Below, in pieces: positions 1 to 6,329 of a stretch of DNA of 35,396 nucleotides. Below the pieces are notes generated by a model. That model was given only the letters and a program-made list of their open reading frames with translations, was not told the DNA's origin and did no database searches. The stretch's first letter is position 1, and every line of letters starts with the position of its first letter. Location: NCBI GenBank assembly GCA_017459635.1, contig JAFUCO010000072.1, positions 1 to 35,396 on the forward strand. Direction: 5' to 3'. The DNA comes from Blautia sp. Lineage in GTDB: Bacteria > Bacillota > Clostridia > Lachnospirales > Lachnospiraceae. The position numbers and the translations under genes are program-made.

Positions 1-360
1 GAATACATCTCAAGCATCCTCCCTTCATTTGAGCAGATCGTAAACAGCTGCTCATACATCGGCATAAATTCCGGATGCCTTTCCGTCAAATATAAAATAT
101 CCTCAGGATCATCGGAAGATAAGAATAACAGCCAGGCATCCAGGTCAGACAAACCCTCCTGTTTTTTATTTTTGACCGAATTAAGAAAGTTGTCAAGAGG
201 GATGAAGATAAAATACTGAAGAAACTCCAGATTTATATCCGGATACGTTTTCTGAGCAGATCTGAATATGTATTCTGTTCACATCATAATTCTTTGAGAT
301 GGATTCCCGAACCTGCTCCTTTGTGCGCAGTATGGGATAGTATTTTTTCAGATTTGTCAT
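1..360 (-). pseudogene. Decayed Rpn-family PD-(D/E)XK nuclease/transposase, cut by window edge
   Basis: Two reading frames on the minus strand together look like the ends of an Rpn/PD-(D/E)XK nuclease family transposase. An ATG at 360 follows an AAGGAAGGT ribosome binding site and opens a frame starting MTNLKKYYPILRTKEQ, similar to the family N-terminus, which stops at 193-195. A second frame, open from about 284 to the window edge, carries the family's C-terminal signature (LDAWLLFLSSDDPEDILYL, then HPEFMPMYEQLF). The central nuclease core, normally some 150 or more residues with the catalytic Asp/Glu/Lys, is missing between the two parts. I infer an internal deletion plus a frameshift. The C-terminal match is convincing; the N-terminal one is weaker. 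The gene continues beyond base 1. Confidence 0.6.
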
Positions 361-593
361 AACAGATACCTTCCTTAGAAATGTTTTTTAAAGATAAGAA
401 ATTAGATTTTCAGAATAGATGAAGATTTCTGTTCCGGAATTTGCTTTCATCTGTTGTTATTATACTCCATGGCCCAAAACCTTACAACAAAAATCGTTCG
501 ACTTATTTCGACAACTATAAGCAGGGGATAATTCTCTTTCTTGTTATTTTTGAATTCAGTCGGGATCTGTGGAAGTGTGCCAATGTCAGGGAT

Positions 594-624
594 TTGACAA
601 TCCGGACGTATGGCATAGTATACT
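594..624 (+). promoter_or_regulatory. Sigma-A-like promoter upstream of the 642-820 inverted-repeat element
   Basis: A perfect TTGACA (594-599) is followed by TAGTAT (616-621, spacer 16) or TATACT (619-624, spacer 19). No convincing coding region follows: the only downstream frame is a 73-codon one without a recognisable ribosome binding site. The promoter points straight into a large hairpin beginning about 18 bp later. The decamer AATCCGGACG flanks the -10 region on both sides (600-609 and again from about 634), which could be an operator. Transcription is inferred. Confidence 0.4.
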
Positions 625-641
625 TTTTTAGTAATCCGGAC

Positions 642-820
642 GACGAGGGGAAGCCACGATAGTGCTGTACGGAAGACGGTGCCTGCTTATCCGTCGAGCC
701 AGAGCACAACTGAGACTAAAACGTATCGGAAGAGTCTTCCCGCCTAAATCTCAGTAGGGCTATGTCTCGTCGGAGCAGGCACAACGCTCCCGTACAGCAC
801 TATCGTGGCTCCCTCTCGTC
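642..820. repeat. 179-bp long inverted-repeat element, candidate structured RNA or MITE-like insert
   Basis: The arms 653-672 and 790-809 are perfect 20-bp inverted repeats (gccacgatagtgctgtacgg). Pairing extends outward with small interruptions to GACGAG/CTCGTC at 642 and 820. Inside are a second 8-bp stem (GTGCCTGC at 679, GCAGGCAC at 775), a TCCG.CGAG stem, an ACTGAG/CTCAGT stem and a small GGAAGA-G-TCTTCC hairpin. No protein is encoded. The rest of the 755-bp gene-free stretch (361-1115) holds nothing else I recognise apart from a GC-rich GGCGGC/GCCGCC hairpin at 1058-1080 near the cls 3' end, which has no T-run. The element could be a non-coding RNA, a non-autonomous mobile element or a terminator-like barrier. 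Confidence 0.6.
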
Positions 821-1115
821 TGTTTACTGGCTGTTGAAAACACGGTAATAATCGTTAAGTTATGATTAATACCTATTATTTACATAGCGACTGTTAGTTG
901 ACAGGCAGAGTCCTGGGGCGGATTCCCTGACTTATGATAATACGAATGGTAAACTTATCGTTCACAGCAATATTAGGAAAAAGCCACTGCTTATCGCCTG
1001 ATATTGTAACTTTCGACTGCCATAAACAGCATCCAGTCCCCACTAATACCGCAGCCCGGCGGCAGCAAAAACAAGCCGCCACCTCACGCAAAGGATTTTT
1101 CGCCCTGCCCCGCCC

Positions 1116-2699
1116 TCACATCAGCGGCGCTATAAACTGCATCAGGCTCCCTGCAGCCTTATAGAAAAACTTCTCATTCTTTATGCTCTCAGGTGTCACC
1201 TCGCGGCACTTGACCAGCGTCTCCTGAAAATCGCGCTCGATATCAGGTATGCACGCTGTCCTGTACATATAAGCCGCGCACTCAAAATGATGATACAGGC
1301 TCCTGTAGTCCAGATTGATAGTCCCCACCACAGCTTTCTTATCATCGCTCGTAAACACCTTTGCGTGCACAAAGCCGGGTGTATACTCGTAAATCTTCAC
1401 GCCGGCCTCCACCAGCCGCTTATAATGAGATTTTGCCAGCGCAAACGCCAGCTTTTTATCAGGTATTCCCGGCAGGATCAGCTTAACATCGACCCCGCGC
1501 TGCGCAGCATACTTAAGAGCGGTTTCCAACTCTCCGTCCAGAATAAGATACGGGGTCATGATATGCACATAATCCACTGCCCTGTTAAGGATGTCCATGT
1601 ACACCGCCTCACCGACCTTATCGTTGTCAAGCGGGCAGTCTCCGTAAGGAATGACATACCCCGAAGGGACCCCCGGCAGATCGGAAGGTACAGCAAGCCA
1701 CGGCTCGAACACCGCTTCCTTCTCGGTAATGTTCCACATCTGTAAAAACATCAGCGTAAAGCTCGAGGCTGCATCCCCCTTCAGCATCAGCCCGACGTCC
1801 TTCCAGTGGCCAAACCGCTCTATCCTGTTGATATACTCATCCGCAAGATTGACGCCTCCTGTAAAAGCCACCTTGCCGTCTATCACCAGAATCTTCCTGT
1901 GATCGCGGTAATTGTAATGCGAAGAAACGACCGGCCTGATCGGAGAAAAGGCCTTCGCCTGAATACCATGCTCCTGCAGCAGCCTGCAGTAATCAGAAGG
2001 AAGAGTGGACACTTCAAGCATGCCGTCGTACATCACCCTCACATCCACGCCGTTCTTCGCCTTCTCCTCAAGGATCTTCAGGATGCTGCCCCACATATAT
2101 CCCTCATCAATGATGAAGAACTCCATGAAGATGAACTTCTCGGCCTTCTCAAGCTCCGGCAGAAGTGCTTCAAACATATCCTCACCCAGGGGGAAATACG
2201 TCGCCTCGGTCCTGTCATACACCGGGAAGCATCCGCTCCTGTTCAGGTATTTTACCAGATCGTCCGTGCCCGAAGTATCCGCCTCAAGCGTTTCCCGCAC
2301 GCCTGCAGGCTGTTCCAGCGCATCTTTCGTCATGCTGATAAGCTCGTCCACACGCCTCCTGACCTTCCGGTTGCCGATGTTGGTCTTTGTAAATGCCAGA
2401 AAAGCCACGCCGGTAATCGGCACGATGGCGATGATAAACATCCAGGACAATTTGGCCGCCGAATCCATACCACTGTTAAACAGGTAAATGACTCCGCAGA
2501 TCGTAAATACCGCTATAAAGCCCGAAAAATAAGGAAACAGATCCTCAAGCCACGCATAAAGACTGATCGTGATAAGTATCTGCACAATCAGAAGCAGCAC
2601 GATCACAAAAAACCTGCTGAAGATCAGCCGCAGCAGACCCTTCTTCCGCGGCTTTGCCAGCCTGTAAACATCGCTCTCTTTTACACTATTATCTTTCAT
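1116..2699 (-). CDS. cls: Cardiolipin synthase, phospholipase D superfamily
   Basis: This 527-residue membrane protein joins two phosphatidylglycerol molecules (or a related pair of phospholipids) into cardiolipin plus glycerol at the cytoplasmic membrane. Two complete HKD motifs give the active site: H267-R-K269 with D274, followed by GGVNLADEY, and H445-A-K447 with D452, followed by GTINLDYRS. The N-terminus has a basic stretch and three hydrophobic segments (about 28-50, 56-75 and 83-103), as expected for Firmicute Cls, and the length is typical. The ATG at 2699 follows GAGGGT. The gene lies downstream of a histidine kinase/response regulator pair in the same orientation, with a CCGGTY repeat array and a possible promoter in between, which suggests that regulator may control it. 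The family is certain; the exact substrate is inferred. Confidence 0.93.
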   Translation of the reverse strand: MKDNSVKESDVYRLAKPRKKGLLRLIFSRFFVIVLLLIVQILITISLYAWLEDLFPYFSGFIAVFTICGVIYLFNSGMDSAAKLSWMFIIAIVPITGVAFLAFTKTNIGNRKVRRRVDELISMTKDALEQPAGVRETLEADTSGTDDLVKYLNRSGCFPVYDRTEATYFPLGEDMFEALLPELEKAEKFIFMEFFIIDEGYMWGSILKILEEKAKNGVDVRVMYDGMLEVSTLPSDYCRLLQEHGIQAKAFSPIRPVVSSHYNYRDHRKILVIDGKVAFTGGVNLADEYINRIERFGHWKDVGLMLKGDAASSFTLMFLQMWNITEKEAVFEPWLAVPSDLPGVPSGYVIPYGDCPLDNDKVGEAVYMDILNRAVDYVHIMTPYLILDGELETALKYAAQRGVDVKLILPGIPDKKLAFALAKSHYKRLVEAGVKIYEYTPGFVHAKVFTSDDKKAVVGTINLDYRSLYHHFECAAYMYRTACIPDIERDFQETLVKCREVTPESIKNEKFFYKAAGSLMQFIAPLM

Positions 2700-2724
2700 A
2701 TGTACCCTCTGTATGCAAACCGCG

Positions 2725-2754
2725 TAAATACCTTTTAACTATCGGTTTCTTCAA
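2725..2754 (-). promoter_or_regulatory. Possible cls promoter
   Basis: Reading the minus strand, TTGAAG (2749-2754) and TATTTA (2725-2730) are separated by 18 bp, and the cls start codon lies about 25 bp downstream. Both hexamers are weak, as expected for an activator-dependent promoter. The CCGGTY repeats lie immediately upstream of the -35 box. Confidence 0.35.
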
Positions 2755-2848
2755 CCGGTTCATCTGATCCTTCCGGTTCAATGATTACCGGTCTCAGTTT
2801 CTTATACCGGTTCATCCGATCCTTCCGGTTCTATGATTACCGGTCTCA
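2755..2848. repeat. Two tandem 52-bp repeats with six CCGGTY hexamers, possible operator
   Basis: Two copies of one unit start at 2755 and 2807 (period 52 bp); they differ at two positions over the first 42 bp and the second is incomplete. Each unit carries CCGGTT, CCGGTT and CCGGTC, so the hexamers begin at 2755, 2773, 2788, 2807, 2825 and 2840 with a regular 18/15/19/18/15 spacing. The array sits between the response regulator stop codon and the cls promoter. Direct-repeat binding is usual for winged-helix response regulators, so an operator is a reasonable inference, but the array could equally be a simple duplication. Confidence 0.55.
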
Positions 2849-2863
2849 AAATGCAGCCGGCTG

Positions 2864-3694
2864 TCAATCCTGAGGCGGTATTTTAGCGGAAGAAAAGCTG
2901 TTCCCTATTGCGCTGTCTATCCGGGCTTCTGTCAGGCTGGCCCACGAATACGCGCTCATGTATTCTCCCCGGTAAGAGTTGATCGCGTTAATGTCTCCGT
3001 CCATGAACCGGTACATGTCGCACTCCAGCTTTTCCGGGCGGATCCTGAGCAATCCTCTTGACATTTCCAAAATCTCGCCGGCGTTGCCCCTGCTAAGTGT
3101 TTTTCTCAGGCTGCGGATGATCACATCCATATACTTCTGTGCGGCACGGTCATAGGCTTTCTCTTCAAATAAAACGGCAAACAGAAATGCCCTTGTAACA
3201 TTTCCGCCGCGCCTGTCGATCAGGTAGGCAAGGAGTTCCTTACTCTTTGCCCGCTGAAATGAGACGGTCACTCCGTCTACCAGCAGATCAAATTCTCCAA
3301 AGGTTCTGGCTTCTATCCGATGTATGTGCACGGGCTGCCGTCCTGAGAGGGCATAGTCCACTTCCTCTCTCAGGCGCTCCTCATCGATCGGCTTCATCAG
3401 ATAGCCGGTCACATGCATGGCAAAAGCATCTACCGCATAATCCGAATACCCGGTCAGAAAAATAACGGCTGTATCGGGGCTTGCTTCCTTGACCTTTTGC
3501 GCAAGTGTAAGCCCGTCCATCTCTGGCATTCTGATGTCCAGGAGAGCTATATCCACCTCATTATCCATTATAAAATCCAGAGCTCCCGATGCTTCGGTAA
3601 AGGCAAAAACTTCAGGGTGCTGCGGCAGCCTTAAGCACGCTTCTTTTACAAGCTCCAGAACCAGTTCTTCATCATCTACACATATCATTCTCAT
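2864..3694 (-). CDS. Response regulator: receiver domain plus winged-helix/SARP-like output domain
   Basis: This 276-residue cytoplasmic protein is the likely partner of the upstream kinase. The receiver domain shows VDDEE near the N-terminus, the phospho-acceptor Asp in ALLDIRMPEMDG, a Thr in FLTGYSD and the conserved Lys in GYLMKPID. The C-terminal half (from about residue 128, beginning FGEFDLLVDG) resembles the winged-helix DNA-binding domain of OmpR/SARP-type regulators and ends in a short helical stretch that may be a remnant of a BTAD-like domain. I chose the ATG at 3694 because GGAGGA sits 6 nt upstream; the longer frame reaching 3730 has no ribosome binding site. It lies 99 bp after the kinase gene. 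The likely targets are its own operon and cls, but no binding is demonstrated. Confidence 0.85.
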   Translation of the reverse strand: MRMICVDDEELVLELVKEACLRLPQHPEVFAFTEASGALDFIMDNEVDIALLDIRMPEMDGLTLAQKVKEASPDTAVIFLTGYSDYAVDAFAMHVTGYLMKPIDEERLREEVDYALSGRQPVHIHRIEARTFGEFDLLVDGVTVSFQRAKSKELLAYLIDRRGGNVTRAFLFAVLFEEKAYDRAAQKYMDVIIRSLRKTLSRGNAGEILEMSRGLLRIRPEKLECDMYRFMDGDINAINSYRGEYMSAYSWASLTEARIDSAIGNSFSSAKIPPQD

Positions 3695-3793
3695 TCGGAA
3701 TCCTCCACATTTGAAACATCTCTGTCCCAACTGCCGGTATTCTATCAGATGATGTCCATCTAATGTCCATCAAAAGAACGGGTAATGATATTT

Positions 3794-5701
3794 TTAATCC
3801 GGAATCCGAATGATGACCGTCGTTCCTTCACCCTCGCGGCTCTCTATGCTAAGGCTGCCTCTGCACATCTTCTCGATCCGTTCTCTTACATTCCGGATAC
3901 CAATATGCTGCAGGCCGGCGGTATTCACTTTTTGGGGATCAAATCCTGCGCCGTTATCGCTTATCAATATCTCGTGAAAGTGTGCTGTCCGCCTTGTCTC
4001 CAGCCTCACAATACCGTCCTTCCTTGTATATACGCCGTGACGGATAGCATTTTCCACTATCGGCTGGACGGTCAGAGGAGGCAGCAAAAAGTCTGTGTCT
4101 TCTATAACGTACTGCATCTGAAAGGAAGAAAAGCGCAGTTTTTCTATCTCTGCATAAGCCTTTGTGTGTTCCAGTTCCTTCTCTACAGGGATGAGGTCGG
4201 ACTGATCCAGGGTATCGATATTCTGTCTTAAATAAAGGCCGAAGTTTCCTATTGTATCATAGGCCTTCTCCGGATCCTTCCGGCACAGCGCCTGAATTGT
4301 CATGAGCGTATTATACAGAAAATGCGGCCGGATCTGTGTCATCATGATCTGGATCCTCTGCTCTGCCTGCAGATCTTTTTCATGGTTCCTCACAAACTGC
4401 AGATGCAGCCAGATATAATACAGCATGCTGCTGATCGTGATGGCTTCGGTTGTAAGTGAAACCGGCTGGTCGTAGTACACCAGAGTCTGATCCAGAATGA
4501 AGGCGAGGATAAGAAGTACAAGTGGGAATAACAGGATTATAGTCTCCTTTTGTCTTCGCGGGTGAAACGCCTGAACAGTCAGCCTGAACAGATAGATAAA
4601 CAAAACAGCGCTGATCACAGGGCAGGTAAGATGCAGAGGCACTTCGTGAAAGTGGTTGTTGATGCTGATATAAAATGGCAGGTGTGAAAAAAGTCCTGTC
4701 AGATACACTGCGGTATTAACAGCGATCAACCCATGCACTGCCCTGAAGCGGCGCTCGGGCTGTATGAGCTTCAGGAACATTGCCAGGATCGCAGGACGCA
4801 ATATATACCCCAAAACAGCAACTCCGGTCCTCCATGGGCTTTTTTCATCCGGGAGAGACAGGCGATAATCCAGAAAGCCCTGAACGATCAGCCCAAGCAC
4901 CGTCAGGATGATAATATAAAGCGTGCTTTTCTGCTTCGCGTTCAGGTAGGAATCGATCGTCACCGCAAAGGCCAGTGCCATAAGAAGAGAAAGTGCCGGG
5001 AAGAGCGACAGCACCTCTACATAATCCCTTATGGCAGCAATCTTTTCCGGTTTTTCTCCGATGACCGACATCGTGCCATCATTTCCGATATCGGTGTCCC
5101 TGGGGGCGCTGTTGCCCCTGACAAGGCCGTCTTTTGCGGTCATGCCTGCCAGCATGTTGTTGAAAACGCCCCCGCCCCGTATGCCAGCTTTATTTCCGGT
5201 GACCGTGCCTCCTTTTATGATCAATGTATTGAGGTTTAAAATGGCACCTCCGGTTTCCAAAGCTCTGTTTCCCGTGATGCATCCGCCCTCCACGATCAGG
5301 GTTCCGCGGTTGATGATGCCGCCTCCGTCCGTCGCCAGGCCGCCTGTAATGCGGCCGCTTCCTCCGCTGCTGTCACGGATGATAAGGCTGCTTTTTTCCG
5401 GTATTTGAATTACATAAGCTGTGTGCTCCTCCTCAGCTTCTCCCATACCGCGGTCGAGCGTATACCCATTGAGGTCGAGAGTAAGACTTATTCCGTCCTT
5501 GATGAAAAGGGTTCTGTCTGAGGGACCTGCTGCTGCGCTTTCTGTAAGGGTTATCACATCCCCGTCTTCAGCCTGGTCTATCTTATTCTGGAGCGCTGCC
5601 CAGTCACCCGGCGCTGCCTCCTCCAAAGCATAGGCACGGAAGCGCGGAAAAAAAAGAAATATGAAAATGAATAACCATAAGATAATAGCTGTCTTACGCA
5701 T
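3794..5701 (-). CDS. LytS-type sensor histidine kinase with extracellular beta-helix domain
   Basis: This 635-residue membrane kinase starts at the ATG at 5701 (GGAG about 7 nt upstream), directly before a signal peptide (MRKTAIILWLFIFIF). Residues about 97-211 are Gly/Asn/Thr-rich repeats such as GGIINRGTLIVEGG and GGAILNLNTLIIKGG, the pattern of a short parallel beta-helix, predicted to lie outside the cell. About seven hydrophobic segments follow, then the His_kinase domain: PHFLYN with the phospho-His near residue 460, the N box QPIVENAIRHG and the G box SDNGAGFD. This is the architecture of LytS/YehU-type kinases, but the beta-helix sensor is unusual. It forms an operon with the downstream response regulator and has a good promoter at 5750-5778. 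The stimulus is unknown; a cell-wall or glycan ligand would be a guess. Confidence 0.85.
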   Translation of the reverse strand: MRKTAIILWLFIFIFLFFPRFRAYALEEAAPGDWAALQNKIDQAEDGDVITLTESAAAGPSDRTLFIKDGISLTLDLNGYTLDRGMGEAEEEHTAYVIQIPEKSSLIIRDSSGGSGRITGGLATDGGGIINRGTLIVEGGCITGNRALETGGAILNLNTLIIKGGTVTGNKAGIRGGGVFNNMLAGMTAKDGLVRGNSAPRDTDIGNDGTMSVIGEKPEKIAAIRDYVEVLSLFPALSLLMALAFAVTIDSYLNAKQKSTLYIIILTVLGLIVQGFLDYRLSLPDEKSPWRTGVAVLGYILRPAILAMFLKLIQPERRFRAVHGLIAVNTAVYLTGLFSHLPFYISINNHFHEVPLHLTCPVISAVLFIYLFRLTVQAFHPRRQKETIILLFPLVLLILAFILDQTLVYYDQPVSLTTEAITISSMLYYIWLHLQFVRNHEKDLQAEQRIQIMMTQIRPHFLYNTLMTIQALCRKDPEKAYDTIGNFGLYLRQNIDTLDQSDLIPVEKELEHTKAYAEIEKLRFSSFQMQYVIEDTDFLLPPLTVQPIVENAIRHGVYTRKDGIVRLETRRTAHFHEILISDNGAGFDPQKVNTAGLQHIGIRNVRERIEKMCRGSLSIESREGEGTTVIIRIPD

Positions 5702-5749
5702 AAAGTGTCTCCGGGAGGGTTTTGGGTCGAGAATTAATCTGGTAATGTT

Positions 5750-5778
5750 ATTATAACAATGTGAACCGGCTATTGCAA
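5750..5778 (-). promoter_or_regulatory. Sigma-A promoter of the histidine kinase-response regulator operon
   Basis: On the minus strand TTGCAA (5773-5778) and a perfect TATAAT (5750-5755) are separated by exactly 17 bp. The kinase start codon lies about 48 bp downstream of the -10 box, which leaves room for a short leader containing the ribosome binding site. Confidence 0.65.
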
Positions 5779-5818
5779 AAAACATCATTTTATGTAATCG
5801 ATTATTCGTTATAAGTCA

Positions 5819-5875
5819 TCAAAGAGCAGCCGTCACGCCTCCTAAAATCAATGTGATGAGCTGCTCTTTTTAGTT
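5819..5875. terminator. Strong hairpin terminator between tRNA-Ala and kinase promoter
   Basis: AAAGAGCAGC pairs with GCTGCTCTTT, extended inward by CGTCAC/GTGATG with one bulged A. The plus-strand copy is followed by TTTTTAGTTT, so it would terminate plus-strand transcription well; on the minus strand it could end the tRNA-Val/tRNA-Ala transcript less efficiently. No plus-strand gene precedes it, so it may be the leftover terminator of a lost integrated element. Confidence 0.5.
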
Positions 5876-5899
5876 TCTGATATCATTTTTTGGAAAAAC

Positions 5900-5921
5900 A
5901 GTAGGCAAATAGTAGGCAAAA
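5900..5921. repeat. Tandem 11-bp repeat, possible integrase arm-type sites
   Basis: AGTAGGCAAAT (5900-5910) is immediately followed by AGTAGGCAAAA (5911-5921). The pair lies 70 bp downstream of the 3' end of tRNA-Ala, next to an imperfect dyad (TTTGG...CCAAA enclosing TTTTGA/TCAAAA) at about 5929-5964. Short tandem repeats beside a tRNA 3' end are typical of the arm sites bound by tyrosine integrases. No integrase gene is present. Confidence 0.35.
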
Positions 5922-5990
5922 ATGGAATTTGGACATTTTGACGAAACCATCAAAACGCCCAAACCCCTTGATCTTAATATATTCTTGAAG

Positions 5991-6063
5991 TGGAGCATAT
6001 GGGATTCGAACCCACGGCCTCTACAATGCGAATGTAGCGCGCTCCCAACTGCGCTAATGCCCC
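5991..6063 (-). tRNA. tRNA-Ala(CGC)
   Basis: The 73-nt minus-strand sequence folds as a complete cloverleaf. The acceptor stem GGGGCAT/ATGCTCC includes the G3:U70 wobble that identifies alanine tRNAs, and the discriminator is A. The anticodon loop TTCGCAT gives anticodon CGC, which reads GCG. The T arm is GTGGG/CCCAT-type with TTCGAAT. CCA is not encoded. It follows tRNA-Val after a 55-bp spacer, and the two are probably cotranscribed. Confidence 0.93.
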
Positions 6064-6089
6064 GTAAAACCGGCTATTAACAGAATTAT

Positions 6090-6111
6090 CCGCCCTGCCG
6101 GTACAGGGCGG
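6090..6111 (-). other. GC-rich hairpin between the two tRNA genes
   Basis: CCGCCCTG and CAGGGCGG form a perfect 8-bp stem around a 6-nt loop in the tRNA-Val/tRNA-Ala spacer. There is no T-run, so it is more likely a processing or stability element than a terminator. Confidence 0.45.
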
Positions 6112-6118
6112 AAATTAA

Positions 6119-6192
6119 TGGAAGCAATGGGGCTCGAACCCATGACCTCTCGCGTGTGAGGCGAACGCTCATCCCAGCTGAGCTATGCTTCC
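6119..6192 (-). tRNA. tRNA-Val(CAC)
   Basis: The 74-nt minus-strand sequence gives a full cloverleaf: acceptor GGAAGCA/TGCTTCC, D arm GCTC...GAGC, anticodon loop CTCACAC with anticodon CAC (reads GTG), T arm ATGGG/CCCAT with TTCGAGC, discriminator A. CCA is not encoded. A sigma-A-like promoter lies just upstream. Confidence 0.93.
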
Positions 6193-6202
6193 ATCAGTTG
6201 TT

Positions 6203-6230
6203 ATTATAACACAAATTTTCCTGAAATCAA
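6203..6230 (-). promoter_or_regulatory. Promoter of the tRNA-Val/tRNA-Ala unit
   Basis: On the minus strand TTGATT (6225-6230) and TATAAT (6203-6208) are 16 bp apart, with the mature tRNA-Val 5' end 10 bp after the -10 box, a usual distance for a stable RNA promoter. Confidence 0.6.
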
Positions 6231-6257
6231 CAACTAATTTGAATTTTTCCAATGGGG

Positions 6258-6325
6258 TGGGGGACCGTCCCCTGTCTGCTTGTCTTTTTTAAGACAGAGA
6301 ACCGTCCCCTGTCTGTTGTCTCCTG
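6258..6325 (-). repeat. GGGGACGGTTCTCTGTC-type intergenic repeat, copy 1 (double)
   Basis: On the minus strand, shortly after the branching-enzyme homologue's stop codon, the sequence reads GACAGGAGACAACA, then GACAGGGGACGGTTCTCTG followed by TCTTAAAAAAGAC, then a second degenerate copy, GACAGGGGACGGTCCCC. GACAG and CTGTC can pair. This is one of four loci of the same family in the window and may act as the gene's terminator. Confidence 0.7.
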
Positions 6326-6329
6326 TCTG

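Noticed and set aside
441-709. Two overlapping short open frames (73 and 64 codons) on opposite strands
   Set aside because: They have no good ribosome binding site or recognisable domain, and they overlap the promoter and left arm of the inverted-repeat element.
894-1164. Short open frames of 65 and 76 codons near the cls 3' end
   Set aside because: No ribosome binding site, unusual composition, and the plus-strand one runs into the cls gene.
1806-2738. 310-codon plus-strand frame antisense to cls
   Set aside because: It mirrors a gene with two intact HKD motifs, is rich in His/Arg/Lys from antisense codons, and has no domain.
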